A DNA stretch of 64,000 bases from Calycina herbarum (Eukaryota; Ascomycota; Leotiomycetes; Helotiales; Pezizellaceae): NCBI GenBank assembly GCA_001414485.1, contig LLEY01000128.1, positions 62,001 to 126,000 on the forward strand, read 5' to 3'. The translations under genes were made by a program, and so were the position numbers. Under the pieces are notes generated by a model. It was not told the origin of the DNA, searched no databases, and was given only the letters and a program-made list of their open reading frames with translations. This document shows positions 9,720 to 22,176 of the stretch, one piece after another (position 1 is the first letter of the stretch; every line of letters begins with the position of its first letter).

Positions 9720-12700
9720 TGGTATATAGTTAACTAGGAACGACGACAATGTTAGTATACCGGACGCCCTCGAGCTCTATAAGGTCGAAGCACTTAAATC
9801 TATTAAGGTTAAGATACTAGATACGTATTATAGGAAGCAAAAGGAACTCGACTCGTTTCTTCTTTAGATAGACATCTACTTTAACTTTAACTCTAATAAG
9901 TTCGAAGATAATTATAATTCATAGACTATCTTTACTATCTCTTATCTTAGAGGATTAGTATTAGAATAGGCCTAGCTATACTTAGAAGACTTCTTTAAGA
10001 ATAAGGATAAAGATAGAAAGATAGAATTAACTAAGATTATATTTAAATCTTAAAGAGGATTTAAGGCAACTATTAGAAAAGTCTTTAGAGACTTTGATAT
10101 AATCTGAACAGCTATATATAAGCTTTTAGAGTTATACTAAACCGGATTAGTAATAGATTATACTAATGAATTTCAACGTTATAGAACAAAGTCGGGATAG
10201 AATACTATCGCTCTTATAGAACTCTTTTATAGAGGATTAAAAATATATATCTATAAGGAAATAGCTAAGTAGAATATATAGTTCTTAACTATTATAGGTA
10301 TAATTAAGGAAGTTGTCTAGTTAGATAACCGCTTATATGAATTTAGAAAGAGTAACCCTAGATATAGAGAATAGAGTAAAGGGTTAGGAAAGTAGAAGCA
10401 CTCTTACGCTAATAAACATAGTAAGGAGGCGAATACTATATAAAAGAAAACCTTTTAAAAGAAAGATAGACTTTCCTAGGAAGAGCGAAATCGTCGACGC
10501 GAGTAGAACTTGTATTATAACTATAGCCTTCCTAGCTATAGAGTAAATAAGTATAGTAAGAAGAAAGACTTAAATAGGAAGGGACGAATTAACGCTATAG
10601 TCTATAAAGAAGTAGTATTACTTAACAAAATTAAACTTATAGACGAGGAACTCGAAGCTAGAGAATATAGTATATAAATTAAAATAGACGCTGTAGATAT
10701 AACAGCAGGTGTTATATACTTATAACTAAACAAAGGAATTAAGTTATAAGTTAGTAAAGTATAAGATACTAATAATAATAGAGATCTATTACTTAAAGAA
10801 TATTATAATATATAGTTAGAAATAGATTATAAATTACCTCTTTAAGTGGAATACGAATCGCTACTATTAACAAGTTTATTAGAGTTATTAGAGTTAGAAT
10901 CTAACTTATCAGAGGTAAATCCTAGAATATATAAACCTAAAGAAGGAGAAACATAGGCATTTATCAGGACCTTTAAGAGAGGGAATAGATAAGTATATAT
11001 AGAAAAATAGAAACCTGATTTCTAGAGCCTATATTCTACTTAAGGAATCAATCCTACTATCTTAACTACCTATAAGATAGTAAGGAACGACTAAGATCGA
11101 GTAACTATAGTCAGCTCTATTAATAAGAAGGAAACTATTAAGTTTAAGAAGCTGGGACTAGAACGAGCGATACTAAACGATTACTTAGAGAAGAGAGATC
11201 TATAAATAGTTACTAATTTAAGAAATAATACTACTAAATAGTAGTAGTATTACCTAAAAGGATTCGATAAATATAATAGATGTCTAAAGTCGGATATAAC
11301 TACCTATCTATCTAGTTAAGACTATAAATAAGAAATTAATAAGAAATATTAGGTATTAAGAGTTAAAAAGGGAATTATAATAGTATTTAAAGGATTAGAG
11401 GATTAGCGAATATTTAGAGTTACTAAGGTAGACCCCTAGGCTAATCTAATCTAGGAATTCTACTAACTTATAAAAGGTAAACGATAGACTACTAAGATAT
11501 TATATAGAGCAACTGTTAAATAGGTTTAGTATAAACTAAGAGTATTATTAGACTAGTCTATAGAAAGATGTTTTATAGGAACACTTCTAGAACCTAAGAG
11601 AACAGTAGAAGATAGTCTAGTATATAAAGTAGCTTTTTCTAATAATAAAAAAGTAATATTCTTCCTAAGCTCTTAAAAAGGAGATAATAAAGAGAGAAGA
11701 TTTAAGGTTTATTATATTAAACTAGAAAATTACATTACTATAAGAAAGTTAAATACTATATTTAGAGAAAATTAACTTATAGTAATAGTAAAGATAAGAG
11801 GAAAGGAACTCTAAGTCTTGATTAATTCTAGAGTAATAAGTAATTTTCTTTCTCTAATAGTTTAGAAGAAGCTAAACGTCCTAATCAAAGGTATAAGGCT
11901 ATACTACTTAGGAGTAGTTAATAGTATAGATATTATATATTAAAATAGGATTATTAATTAGTAAACTATTCTAACGAAAGTTAATATTAAAAGATACTAC
12001 TTAGGTATATAATTTAATATTATTAAAACAAGAAGTAAGAAGGTAATACTTAGTATACTATAGATTTAAGAACATAATCTAGAAATCAACTAGAAAGCTA
12101 GAATAATAACTTTTAGTTAATATAAATATAAGAGTTTATATTTATAACTCTAAAGCTAGAACAAGGTTAGCGCTACCTCTTCTAATACACTAGGACACCT
12201 TGCCCAGGGTCTTCTACAGGTTAGTAAGAAAGCTAATAACGAAATACCTATATAGTATAGAGAATTTAAGGCTTTGTTTAAAAACCTAAAAGACTTATAA
12301 GCTTTACTAAAACATTACTTATAAGATTATAAGATTAAATTAAAAGAGGGTTATTATCTCTTAAAACAGAAGCTTCAGTTATATAACTAGAAAAGCCTAT
12401 AGAGAATAGAAAGTTATATAAAGGAAGGTATTAAGAAAAGATATATTAAAAGATCTAAGTTACTAATTACCTTAAATATACTTATTATTAAAAAGAAAGA
12501 TAACCTAGATAAGAGAGTATATATTAATTATTAAGAAGTAAATTATACTATAGTTAAGAACGCTTATCTACTACTACCTAGCTAATACTTATAAGACAAG
12601 TTAGATAAGGTAGTACGATTTATAAAATTAGATTAATAAAACACCTATAGACTTATATAAATAAAAACTAGAGACGAATAGAAGATAGTATTTACCTTAC

Positions 12701-15100
12701 TATTAGGCCTTTATAAATATATAGTTATACTATTTAGACTTTATAATATACTAGCTATATATTAAAGACAAAATAATAACATTTTAGAAGACCGTCTAAA
12801 AGTAATAGTAATTTATTACCTAAATAATATCTTAATCTTCTTAGAAAAAGAAGAAGAATATAAGAGATATATTAGAGAGGTTTTATAATAACTTATATAA
12901 GTAAACTCTTAGTTAAAACTCTTGAAATACAAGTTTAAAGTAACTTAGACACTTTTCCTAAGATAGGTATTTAATCTAAAGAAAATAGAAATAGATCTAG
13001 TAAAGATCTAAGATATCTTAAACTAGAAATTACTAAAGAATATAAAAGATATACAGTCTTTCCTTAGATTTATAAACTTTTACTATCTATTTATATAAGA
13101 CTATATAAAGATTACTAAACTAATAACAACACTAGTTAAGAAAGCTATTAAATTTATTTAAAATAAATAAGCTAAGAACGCTTTTTAAAAGATTAAAGTA
13201 AGGTTTATAGAAAAACCTATTCTATATAACTTTAATATAGAAAAACTAAGTATAATTAAAATAGATACCTTAGATATATCTATAAATACGATTTACCTAT
13301 AACTAAATAAAAAGGAAAAACTTATATTTATTATATATTATTCTAAAACATTTAACCTAGTATAATAAAACTATAGTATATTTAATAAAGAGTTACTTAT
13401 TATAGTATTAGCTTTAGAATACTAGAGAATTTATTTATAGCTAGTAAAACACCTAGTTATAGTCCTATCTAACTATAAGAATCTTAAGATATTTATAATA
13501 ACTAAGGAACTTATAACTAGATAATTAGCTAAATAATTAGAGATATTAGAAAGATTTAATATTATTATTTAATATATAAAGAGAATGTTAAATACTTAAG
13601 CTAATACTCTTAGCTAGAAACCTAGATATAAGAGAAATAAGAAGTATAAGAAGATTATAATCTTAAAAACTCTTAAGAATAGAGACCTAGTACCTACTAT
13701 ATATAAAATAGTAGTAATAAATAACATCTAGATAAATAAAATTTAAAATATATATAAAGGTTATAACTAGTATATAAGAGGAAAGCTATAGGTTCCTAGT
13801 TTATATATTAAGGAGTTTATATAAGAATACTATACTACGCCTATCTATAGCTACTAAGGAATTCGTAGAACCCTCTAAAGAATAAGATAATACTACTATA
13901 TTAATTAGTTATCTATAATAGTTAAGAAAGTAATAGTAGAATATAATACCTATACTAGGAATAAGACTTCCTACTATACTCCTTATAAATAGATAAACAC
14001 TACTCTAATATTATAAATACCTTAGAAATTAATATTTATAGATTTTATTATTAAACTACTAAAATCTAAAGATCTAATAATAGGAGTTAAGTATAACTCG
14101 ATCCTAGTTATTATAGAACGACTTACGAAATATATAATTTTAGTAGTATATATAAAGTTAAGTATAACTAAGGAATTAGTATTTATATTTCTTAGAGAAG
14201 TAGTTTTAAGATATAAACTATTTAAAGAAATACTCTTAGATAGAGATAAACTCTTTATCTTAAAATTTTAAATTACTCTTATAAAACGATTAAGTGTAAA
14301 AAGAAAGCTTTTAATAGCTTTTTACTCTTAAATAAATAGAAGAAATAAATATATAAACTAAGTAGTAGAAATATACCTTTACTATTATATAAACTATTAG
14401 TAAAATAACTAGGTAGAACTACTGCTCTTAGTATAGTTTACCTATAATAGTTTAGTAACGAAAATAACACTTATTATACTATTCTATACTAACTTTAGAT
14501 ATAAATTATTAGTATATTAAGAACTACTATCTATAACTATTAATAACTAGCTTACTTATATTTAAGTCTTAAAAATTAAGAAGTTATATAAAGAACTTAT
14601 AAAGGATTTATAGTTTATTATAGAAAGAAATATATACTACTATAATAAATAACGTAGTTAAGAGCTAATACTAAAAGAGAGAGATAAAGTCTACTTAGTA
14701 TAAAAAAATATTAATATAAAAAGACTAAGTAATAAACTAGATTATAAAAAACTTAGACTATTTAAAATTAAATAAGTTAAGAGACCTTTAAATTATAAAT
14801 TAGTACTACTAAGAATAATAAACATCTACTTAGTATTCTATATATCCCTACTTAAACTAGTACTACTAGGAGTACTACTAGCCTTGTTTATAGAAATTTA
14901 ACTAGTTAATCTAAATATTAAATATAAAGTTAAAAGAATTCTTAACTATAGGATTATTAGAAGTAAGATTAAGTACTTAATTAAATAGTTAGATTACCTA
15001 TATTTAGAAAATACTTAGGAGCTAAAAAGTAATCTTAACTATTACCTAGTAGAACTTTAGAAGTTCTATTAAGAAAACCTAAGTTTACTTATATTTCGTA
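9720..15100 (+). pseudogene. RIP-destroyed gag-pol of inner chromovirus
   Basis: Conceptual plus-strand translation, full of TAG/TAA stops. A gag capsid-like region lies at about 9760-10400. A zinc-knuckle position at about 10510-10560 has all four ligand positions (C-x2-C-x4-H-x4-C) read as Tyr. Reverse transcriptase is at about 12450-13000 and RNase H at about 13200-13600 (with LALEYQR). Integrase is at about 13800-14500 (FIDFIIKLLKS, then a block matching the DDE region). A chromodomain lies at about 14920-15060 (YKVKRILNYR, then KIKYLIKQLDY). Gag-pol-chromodomain order defines a chromovirus. No frame is intact; it cannot make protein. Confidence 0.88.
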
Positions 15101-15730
15101 ATCTAAAGAGAAAGTAGTAAGGAAGGCTAGGTTAAGAACTATCTTAGATTAGGAATTAGTAGGAATAGGTAGAGCTGTTAAATAAGTAACCTCTGTCTCT
15201 CGCTGCTCTTGTTCCTCTCTTTCTTTCTTCTCCTTCTCTTTCTTTTCTACCTTCTTAGTAGTATTAAGTTTATTAAGAAAACGAAGTTCTTAATAAGACA
15301 TTTTACGTCGCCTTTCTTTAAGAAAGGCCTTCTACTTTCGTAACCGTAGAATCTTTACTATCGCCTCCTCCTTCTCCCTATCTAGCTTCTTCTCTTATCT
15401 TTTAATAGAGGACTAGTCGCTAGTATAGAGAACGTTCTTCTCTTAAACATCGTCGGTTCTATTATATTTTAACTTTAAACAAACGTATTTAGAATATTAA
15501 GAAGATTAGAAGGTATTAATAAAACATCTACGCTTTTAAAAAGCATAGTAAGAATATAGTAATATTTTATTATAAACTATTTTAATACTTTTTATAAGAA
15601 GTATTTATTTTTCTTTCTTCTTTTATATAAAGTAGGATATAATAGAAAGAAAAAGATACTACTAATACTCTAACCGAGTTTCTTAGCTTATACTTAAGTA
15701 TAAGGATACGCTAGGCTAAGAAGAGGATAA

Positions 15731-16176
15731 TATTATAAATTACGTTATATATAATAAGTAGTCTAGACAACGCTCTAATAAGATAAGGTACGATATTTAG
15801 GAAATAGAAGGTAATATAAGAGGGAATTAGTAATATAAAGGTATTTAGGTATTCTAGGATCTTACTATTAGATAACTGTTAGTAGTTATATAATAGATCC
15901 TCTTAGATCTCTTAGAGGATCTAAAGAGATCTAGGGATCTAAGCTTATATAGAGATCTAGGTAGTATAGAAGATTCTATATATACTAGTACGTCTACTAT
16001 TAGATAGAAGCTTCGTACTTAACTTTAGTTATTAATCTTATTATCTTATTTAATATCTTTAATATAAGTAATAAGTTTACTTCTAAGTAAACAACCCGGC
16101 GTATCTATACTTCTTATCTATATACTAACCTTCGAGACTTAGTTATCTTTGTTTAGTTCGTTTAAGTTTCGTTATA
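15731..16176. repeat. 3' LTR of inner chromovirus
   Basis: 446 bp; pairs with 9151-9596. Preceded by a purine tract and followed by TSD CTACT. It keeps some G+C lost in the left copy (for example ACAACCCGGCG against ATAACCTAGCG), so the two copies were mutated independently. Confidence 0.93.
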
Positions 16177-16189
16177 CTACTATGTCCTC

Positions 16190-19100
16190 TAACTTAGTAG
16201 TAGGTTCCTATGTTAGGTTTACGTATCCTGTCTATTTAATCTTATACTTAAGTCGAGTATAAGAGCCTTTCTCTAAGAGCTTCTTTTGTCGTTAACCTAG
16301 TATTCTTTTAACTTACTATTCTATAGTATTATCTACTAATATTATAAGTGGTTGATTATCGTTTATAATTTAACTAGGCAGCGGGTCTATAGCTGCTAGC
16401 CTTAATAAGTCTATATTAAAGACATTGTAGATACTAGGTAGAGTGTCTAGCCTATATATAGACGGGCTAATAACCTTAATAACTGTGAACTTAGTAGATC
16501 GAGTATCTAGTTTCTTACTAGCTCTGTCTATCTGTATATTCTATAAGCTTAAGTAAACCTTGTCTCTAACCTTATATATAGGAGCGGTATTCTATAAACG
16601 ATTTGCTTAAGTCTCCTAGTCTTATTATACTCTTGCTATTAATTATTATACCTATTCTATAATAGCCTTAATCTTTACTACTATTGCTTCGCTCTTTTAA
16701 ATTAGTATTTTTATATTTATAGGTACTACGACGTCTGTTAAGAGGTCGATAGTCTATAACGGATAGCCGTGGCTAAGTTAGAAGAGGCTTATACCTATTA
16801 ATATTAAATCCCGTCTATTAAAAGCTAGCTATACTACTAGCAGCTAGTCGGCTTAGTCGTTCTAAGCTATATTAATCTACTGCTGTAGAAGCGTCTCGAC
16901 TTTAGTATTTACCTGTTCTGTTAACCTGTTAGTTTGTAGATAGAAGGCTATAGAGATCCGTCGTTTAATCTATAAGAAGTTATAAAGCGTCTTCTATGCT
17001 TGTCTAATGAATTACGGGCCTCTATTAGATACTATTGCTCTTGGTAGTCTATGTAAGCTATAGTGTATAGTGATAAATAAGCGAGTAAATTCCTTTGATA
17101 ATATAGTTGAGTTATAGGCTATAAGAAGCACCTCTTTGCTTAAACGGTCTATAAACACTGCTATTATATTAGAGCCTTTACTTATAGGTAGTAGTCTAAT
17201 AAAGTTAATAGAGATCTCTTACTATTACTACTTAGGAATTAGTAAGAGACGAAGCAGGCCTTGTTTACGATCTCTCTAGACCTTGGTACGTCTATAAACT
17301 CTATAGTTATAGATAAACTACTTAACTATAGTCTATAGGTTTAGCTAGAAGAACTCTCTTAAGACTATTATAATTGTCCCGTTCTTACTAGGATAGCCTA
17401 TAAGTGTAGAATCATAGAGTTCCTATATAATTACAGTCTATAGCAGCTTATAGTCGAGGACCTATAGTCTGCCTTTAAACTATAAATCACTGTTCTTATT
17501 AACTAAGTAGTTAGAGATAGAGACTTTAACTAGAGAAGCGAGGTCTACTAGAAACACTCTATCTTCTTAGTAGACAGTGTTTATAAGACGCTTGAAGTCC
17601 TTATCCTATACCTTTCCCTCTTTCTAGAGGTTCTATAGTTGGTCTATAAACGCTTACTACGTTGCTACGTCGCTTACTTAATTCCTCTTATTTATTAATA
17701 CTAGTACTAGCTATATAGTATTTCCTTGAATTATTCTATCTAGAATTAATTATACTATTCTATAATTAAGGTGTTTATCTCCCTTCTCTAGGAGGTCTTA
17801 GTCCCTTCTTATTAATATATCTAGTAGTTCTCTCTCTTTACCTAGGTGGTATTAGATTATTAGGTTAAACTTACTAAGTATTAACTACTATTATATTTGT
17901 CTTTTAAATAGTTTATAGACTATTATAAAGTACTTAAGATTCTTATAATCTATAAGTACTATAAACTACCTAATACTTTTTAACTCTACTTTCTATTTCT
18001 TAAGGTAATAAATAATAGCTAATAACTCTTTATTATATATTAGGTAATTATATTTAGTAGGTGTATATTTCTTTGAGAAGAAGGCTACAGGCTATAAGAC
18101 GCTATTCTTTACTTAAGAGAGTATACCTTTTAAGTAATATCTAGAGAAGTCTATCTCTAGAACTGTCTTATAATCTAGGTTAAACTAAGCTAGTACTAGG
18201 GCTTTTATAAAGGCCTGCTTTAACTGTTCGAAGGCTCTATTTACTTCGTCTATCTATTAGAAGAATATATCCTTTTTAACAAGTCTATAGAGAGGAGCTA
18301 TAATCTGTGAAAAGTTCTTAATAAACTGTTAATAGAAATTCGTAAATCCTAGGAAGCTAAGGACGCCTTTTACTATTATTAGTACTTTCTAATCTATAAT
18401 AGCCTATATTTTAGCTAGGTCTATTTATAAACCTTTCTCTACTTTTATAATAAACCTAAGGTACTTTGTAGACTATACTTTAAATTCATACTTATTAATA
18501 TTAAGCTATAGCCTAGTATCTTAAAGCCTTTGTATTACTTTATAGACATGCTTATAGTACTAGTTATAAGTGCTGTCTATAAAGACTAAGACATCGTTGA
18601 TATATACTAAGACAAAGTCGTCTAAGAACTCTTAAAGCGTATAATTAATATACTACTAGAAAGTACTAGAAGTATTTATAAGCCTAAACGGGGTAATAAG
18701 CTATTTAAAAAGCCTAAAGTATATCTAGAAAGCCGTTTTCTACTCGTCTCTCTTCTTAATTCGTATCTTATAAAACGTAGTAATAATATCTATTTTTATA
18801 AACTACTTTGCTTTTCTAATCTAGTTAAGTATCTCTTAGATTAAGGGTAATAGATAGCGGTCTTTATAGGTTAACTTATTTAGTACTTAGTAGTTATAAT
18901 AGAACTGTAGGCCCTCTCCTAGCTTTTATACGAAGAGTACTAACGTAGCTGCTAGAGAGTTACTTACTTAAATGAATTCCTTATCTAGTAGCTCTATTAG
19001 AGTTTTATAGAGTACTAACAGCTCGTCTTATAATATATTATAGAGTGGCCTCTATAGGACTGTCTTCTTAGATCCGCTGTCTATTTATAAAAGCTTAATA

Positions 19101-20900
19101 CTATAATTAATTCCTTATTAGTATACTAGTAACTTATTTGCTTCTTTTCTATTAAAAGCTAGGTAGAATTCTAGACCGATCTAGCTAGGCAGCTTTGTCT
19201 ACGGGTCTATATACTTCTTCTCTACTAACGCTTTACTAATATCTATAAGGCTAGCTAAGAAAACTTATAGCTTATGTTTACGATCTATAAGAAAGTAGAA
19301 GACAGCTGTGCTTACTTACTTATAGGAGTAAGACTTTTCTAGCTTACTATAAACTTCTAACCTAGAGTCTTAGAAGAGTAAGTATTCTTTAATAGTATTA
19401 AGTAAAGCTTACTCTTTTCTTAACTAAGATTTTCCTAGAATTATTTTATAGCTCTTAATCTTAAGAACTACGTAAGTATAAACCTGTTTCTGCTAGTAGC
19501 CTCTAATATCTATACTAAAAGATACTACTTAAGATATAGTATCCTCTAATACTCCTTCTACTAACTGTAAATGCCTTAGTATAATTTATATATAAGAGAG
19601 CTAATAATAATAGACAAAACAGTCTAAAACAATTCTATAGACTAAATACTCTAAATCTACTAAGGCTTATAAAGTAGCTACTCTATTTACTAAAGCTAAT
19701 ATAAGAAGAGGTTTTTCGTCTATATATTCCTACTTAAAATGTCTTTAAGTGTCTATTACTAATAACTCCCTTCGTCGCCACTGCCTACGCTTTCTAATAA
19801 GAGCTACTAGTTTTCTAAATCTAAGGAGATATTACCGTCTTCTTCTTCTAATTCTAGTACTACCTCCTTAACCTCTGTCTTCTATTTATAAACCGAATCC
19901 GCTGTTATAGGTCGTCTTAGTAGTCTATATAGATATTCTTAAACAAAATAACTAGTAGCTCTATAGCAAAGACAGTAACTAGTACGAGCACGGTTGCTTC
20001 GTTCTTCCTAAGACACCTATTTAGCACGCTTAGTACTAGTTATTAAGACTTTAGTAGGTGCCGGTTCCTAATCCATATCCTCTATAGATACCTTATAAGT
20101 AACTTTCAGTCTATTAGTAATATTACCGCTTATTACCTACTATATAGTATCTATCGAGTATTTCTAAGAGGTCTATAGTGTTTCTAGGAGAGTCTAGGCC
20201 CTAGATCTTAATATTTAAGCTTTATAAGCTCTTAAGTAGTCGTCTATTTCTTTAATAATAGAGTAGTAAGACTCGAAGTTAGATTAAGAAGGAACTATAA
20301 TTATTACCTTAACTAACTCGTTACTAAGGATTTAGTTAAGAGATACCTTCTTTATATTATCTAGCTAAGATCCTCCTCTAGACTCTATAAGCAGGGCTTG
20401 CTATTCTATAAAGACCTCTAGGAATAGTCTTAAGCTCTAGCAGAAGGATTCCAGCTTTTATTACACTCTTTCCTTAGCTTATAAGTCTCTAAATATAAAC
20501 TCTACTTAATCTAAGAAATTACTATTATTAGCTAGCTCTAGCTTACTCTATTCTTATACCTATACTTCTATTCTATAGAGTGCCTTACCTTATAAGGATC
20601 TATTAAACACCTAAAACTTAATATATTTAGTATATCTATAGTAGTCGACTTCGATTTTAGCTTATACTTATTATAACTAAGCTTCTAACTTATCCAAGTC
20701 TCTATAGAATTCCAGTAGCAGAGGAAGAGATTTCCTAGGTTTATTATTATTATAGACTATCTATAAGCAAGCTTTCTTATCCTTCTTTTACTTATTTATA
20801 ATCTATAGACAATCGTTCTCTTAGACAGATATTAACTAATTCTACTACTCTTAAATATACTATAGAAACTAGATAGGTAGCTGATTTAGTATACCGCCTT
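16190..20900 (-). pseudogene. RIP-destroyed gag-pol of outer gypsy element
   Basis: Minus-strand relics, gag to pol running right to left. A gag-like region is at about 19750-20900, RT/RNase H at about 17900-19200 and integrase at about 16750-17450. The integrase relic contains IVSNRGPQFI and FYLQTNRLTEQVN, where DRGPQF and FHPQTDGQTE are usual. A chromodomain-like end lies at about 16190-16310 (RLKYKIK, then TGYVN). Interrupted at 16177 by the inner element. Stops are frequent; nothing is translatable. Confidence 0.82.
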
Positions 20901-20926
20901 CTTATAGTTCTTCTATTATCTATAAG

Positions 20927-21121
20927 TTCTAGTATTACTATAAAGGCCTAATATATTCTAGTATTACTAAAATAGTCTAATATATTCTAGTATTACTATA
21001 AAGGCCTAATATATTCTAGTATTACTAAAATAGCCCGATGTATTCTAATATTACTATAAAGGCCTGTTATATTCTAGTGTTGCTAAAATAGCCTAATATA
21101 TTCTAGTATTACTATAAAGGC
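20927..21121. repeat. tandem repeat array, 29-bp units alternating in pairs
   Basis: About 6.5 copies of a 29-bp unit TATTCTAGTATTACTA(T/A)AA... in which ATAAAGGCC and AAAATAG(T/C)C variants alternate, making a 58-bp higher-order period. It lies between the gag relic and the 5' LTR of the outer gypsy element, so it belongs to the element's leader. RIP has blurred the copies. Confidence 0.8.
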
Positions 21122-21145
21122 TCGTTGTTTTTAAATCGAATCTAA

Positions 21146-21387
21146 TATTAGAGCTTATAGTAAGTGCTAATAAATTGAACTACAGAGGCTGTCTATGTAT
21201 AAGAAGATTCGATTATCCTTTCTAAGCCAGAGTCCTTACTAACTTATATACTCAGTTAGCTCTTTCTAGAGGGTTCTGCCAAGGGTACTCTCGAAGGTTC
21301 TGTTACGTCCATGCGTTGCCAAGCGAGGTCACGTGAATGCGTCGCTGGAGTACTCCGAGACTTATTCCACGGGTGTAACCCTTGACA
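21146..21387. repeat. right LTR (5' LTR) of outer gypsy element
   Basis: 242 bp, starting TATTAGAGC and ending CCCTTGACA, followed by TSD TTTAG. Intermediate in RIP damage between the solo LTR and the left LTR. Confidence 0.92.
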
Positions 21388-21702
21388 TTTAGCCTATATA
21401 TCTTAAAGTGTTAAATATCTTAAGATATATTCGAATATAATTTTAAAAGATATGTATAACTAAAAAAAAGTAATTATCCGATTATCGTGAAAAACACGAT
21501 AATTTAATACTTTCTTTAAATATCTACTACTACTACTACTACTTAAGCGAACTATACTCCGATATATACTAAACGAACTAAACGGTCATAGAATATATTA
21601 TTTAGAAAGTTAGATAATAAATAAAAATATACGGTGCCTTGCAAAACCACCTCTCACATAGAATATTGATAGTTATCTCAAGATGAGCCAAACAGGCCCT
21701 AA

Positions 21703-22176
21703 GTTAAGTCGCTTGTTTGAAATGGACAGAAGACTTGTTTTTTTATTGTCTTCTAAGGTAATAATTTTAAGAGATAATAAAGTAAGTATACGTATTGTGT
21801 GACTTTTGTCAAAGTATTAATTTAGATGTCTATAAAGAAAGATATTTGACCTACTTGCAGAACCAGGGTCTAGCCCGAACAACTGAAACTAACCTAAGAT
21901 TAGTTAATTACAGGAGTGCAATTTCACTTATTCAGGGCCGTCGCACTTTTCACTTAGTGATGTTTCATCTTATGTACTTGGAAAGTAATTAATAGAAACT
22001 GTTATCATTACCTTAGCAGATGTTGGATTTGAGTGAACGCATTCGCAACGGCAGCCAGGCTGCCTAACTATGCTTAGTCAGGTGACGTCCAGAATCAGAC
22101 AAGTAAGGTCGTGATTGTGAACCACCTGGACCACAACACCACCTTGCTTGACAACTCCAAATATTTCATAACTAAC
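21703..22176. other. intergenic between transposon nest and 2EXR paralogue C
   Basis: Composition returns from AT-rich to normal by about 22020. No gene is supported; the 65-codon frame at 21795-21992 has no motif. The open frame of paralogue C extends upstream to 22111, but only through a GTG, so the start is placed at the ATG at 22177. Confidence 0.5.

Larger units (their letters stand above)
9151..16176 (+). mobile_element. inner Ty3/gypsy chromovirus (446-bp LTRs), nested
   Basis: LTRs of exactly 446 bp at 9151-9596 and 15731-16176, flanked by the 5-bp TSD CTACT (9146-9150 and 16177-16181). The LTRs start TATTA.. and end CGTTATA, originally TG...CA by inference from RIP. A purine tract (AAGAAGAGGA) lies directly before the right LTR, fixing the plus orientation. 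The 6.1-kb interior carries relics of gag, RT, RNase H, integrase and a chromodomain. It sits inside the outer gypsy element, so it is the younger insertion. Confidence 0.94.
8866..21387 (-). mobile_element. outer Ty3/gypsy LTR retrotransposon (242-bp LTRs)
   Basis: Complete boundaries: 242-bp LTRs at 8866-9107 and 21146-21387 and a 5-bp TSD TTTAG at 8861-8865 and 21388-21392. Orientation is minus: the polypurine tract (minus-strand AGGAAGAGGGG, fwd about 9111-9123) abuts the left LTR, and integrase, RT and gag relics read leftward. Without the nested inner element (7026 bp plus one TSD copy) it is about 5.5 kb, normal for a fungal gypsy element. The inner element landed at the pol/3' end next to a chromodomain relic at about 16190-16310. 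Heavily RIP-mutated and not coding. Confidence 0.93.
8748..21699. mobile_element. small TAA-flanked inverted-repeat element, split by LTR elements
   Basis: The left end at 8748 reads GAGCCTGTTTAGCTTA. The right end, read on the minus strand from 21699, is GGGCCTGTTTGGCTCA. Both are flanked by TAA (8745-8747 and 21700-21702). Removing the inserted LTR retrotransposon leaves only about 425 bp with no coding capacity, so it looks like a MITE, perhaps PIF/Harbinger-like from the TAA duplication and terminal sequence. Differences between the ends are mainly G-to-A transitions. Nearly all of this span belongs to the nested LTR elements listed separately. Confidence 0.6.

Noticed and set aside
20927..21121. 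Possible CRISPR-like array
   Set aside because: The units are contiguous with no unique spacers, lie in a retroelement leader, and the DNA is eukaryotic.
21520..21545. TAC microsatellite as a functional repeat
   Set aside because: A simple five- to six-copy triplet run inside RIP-mutated DNA; nothing suggests function.
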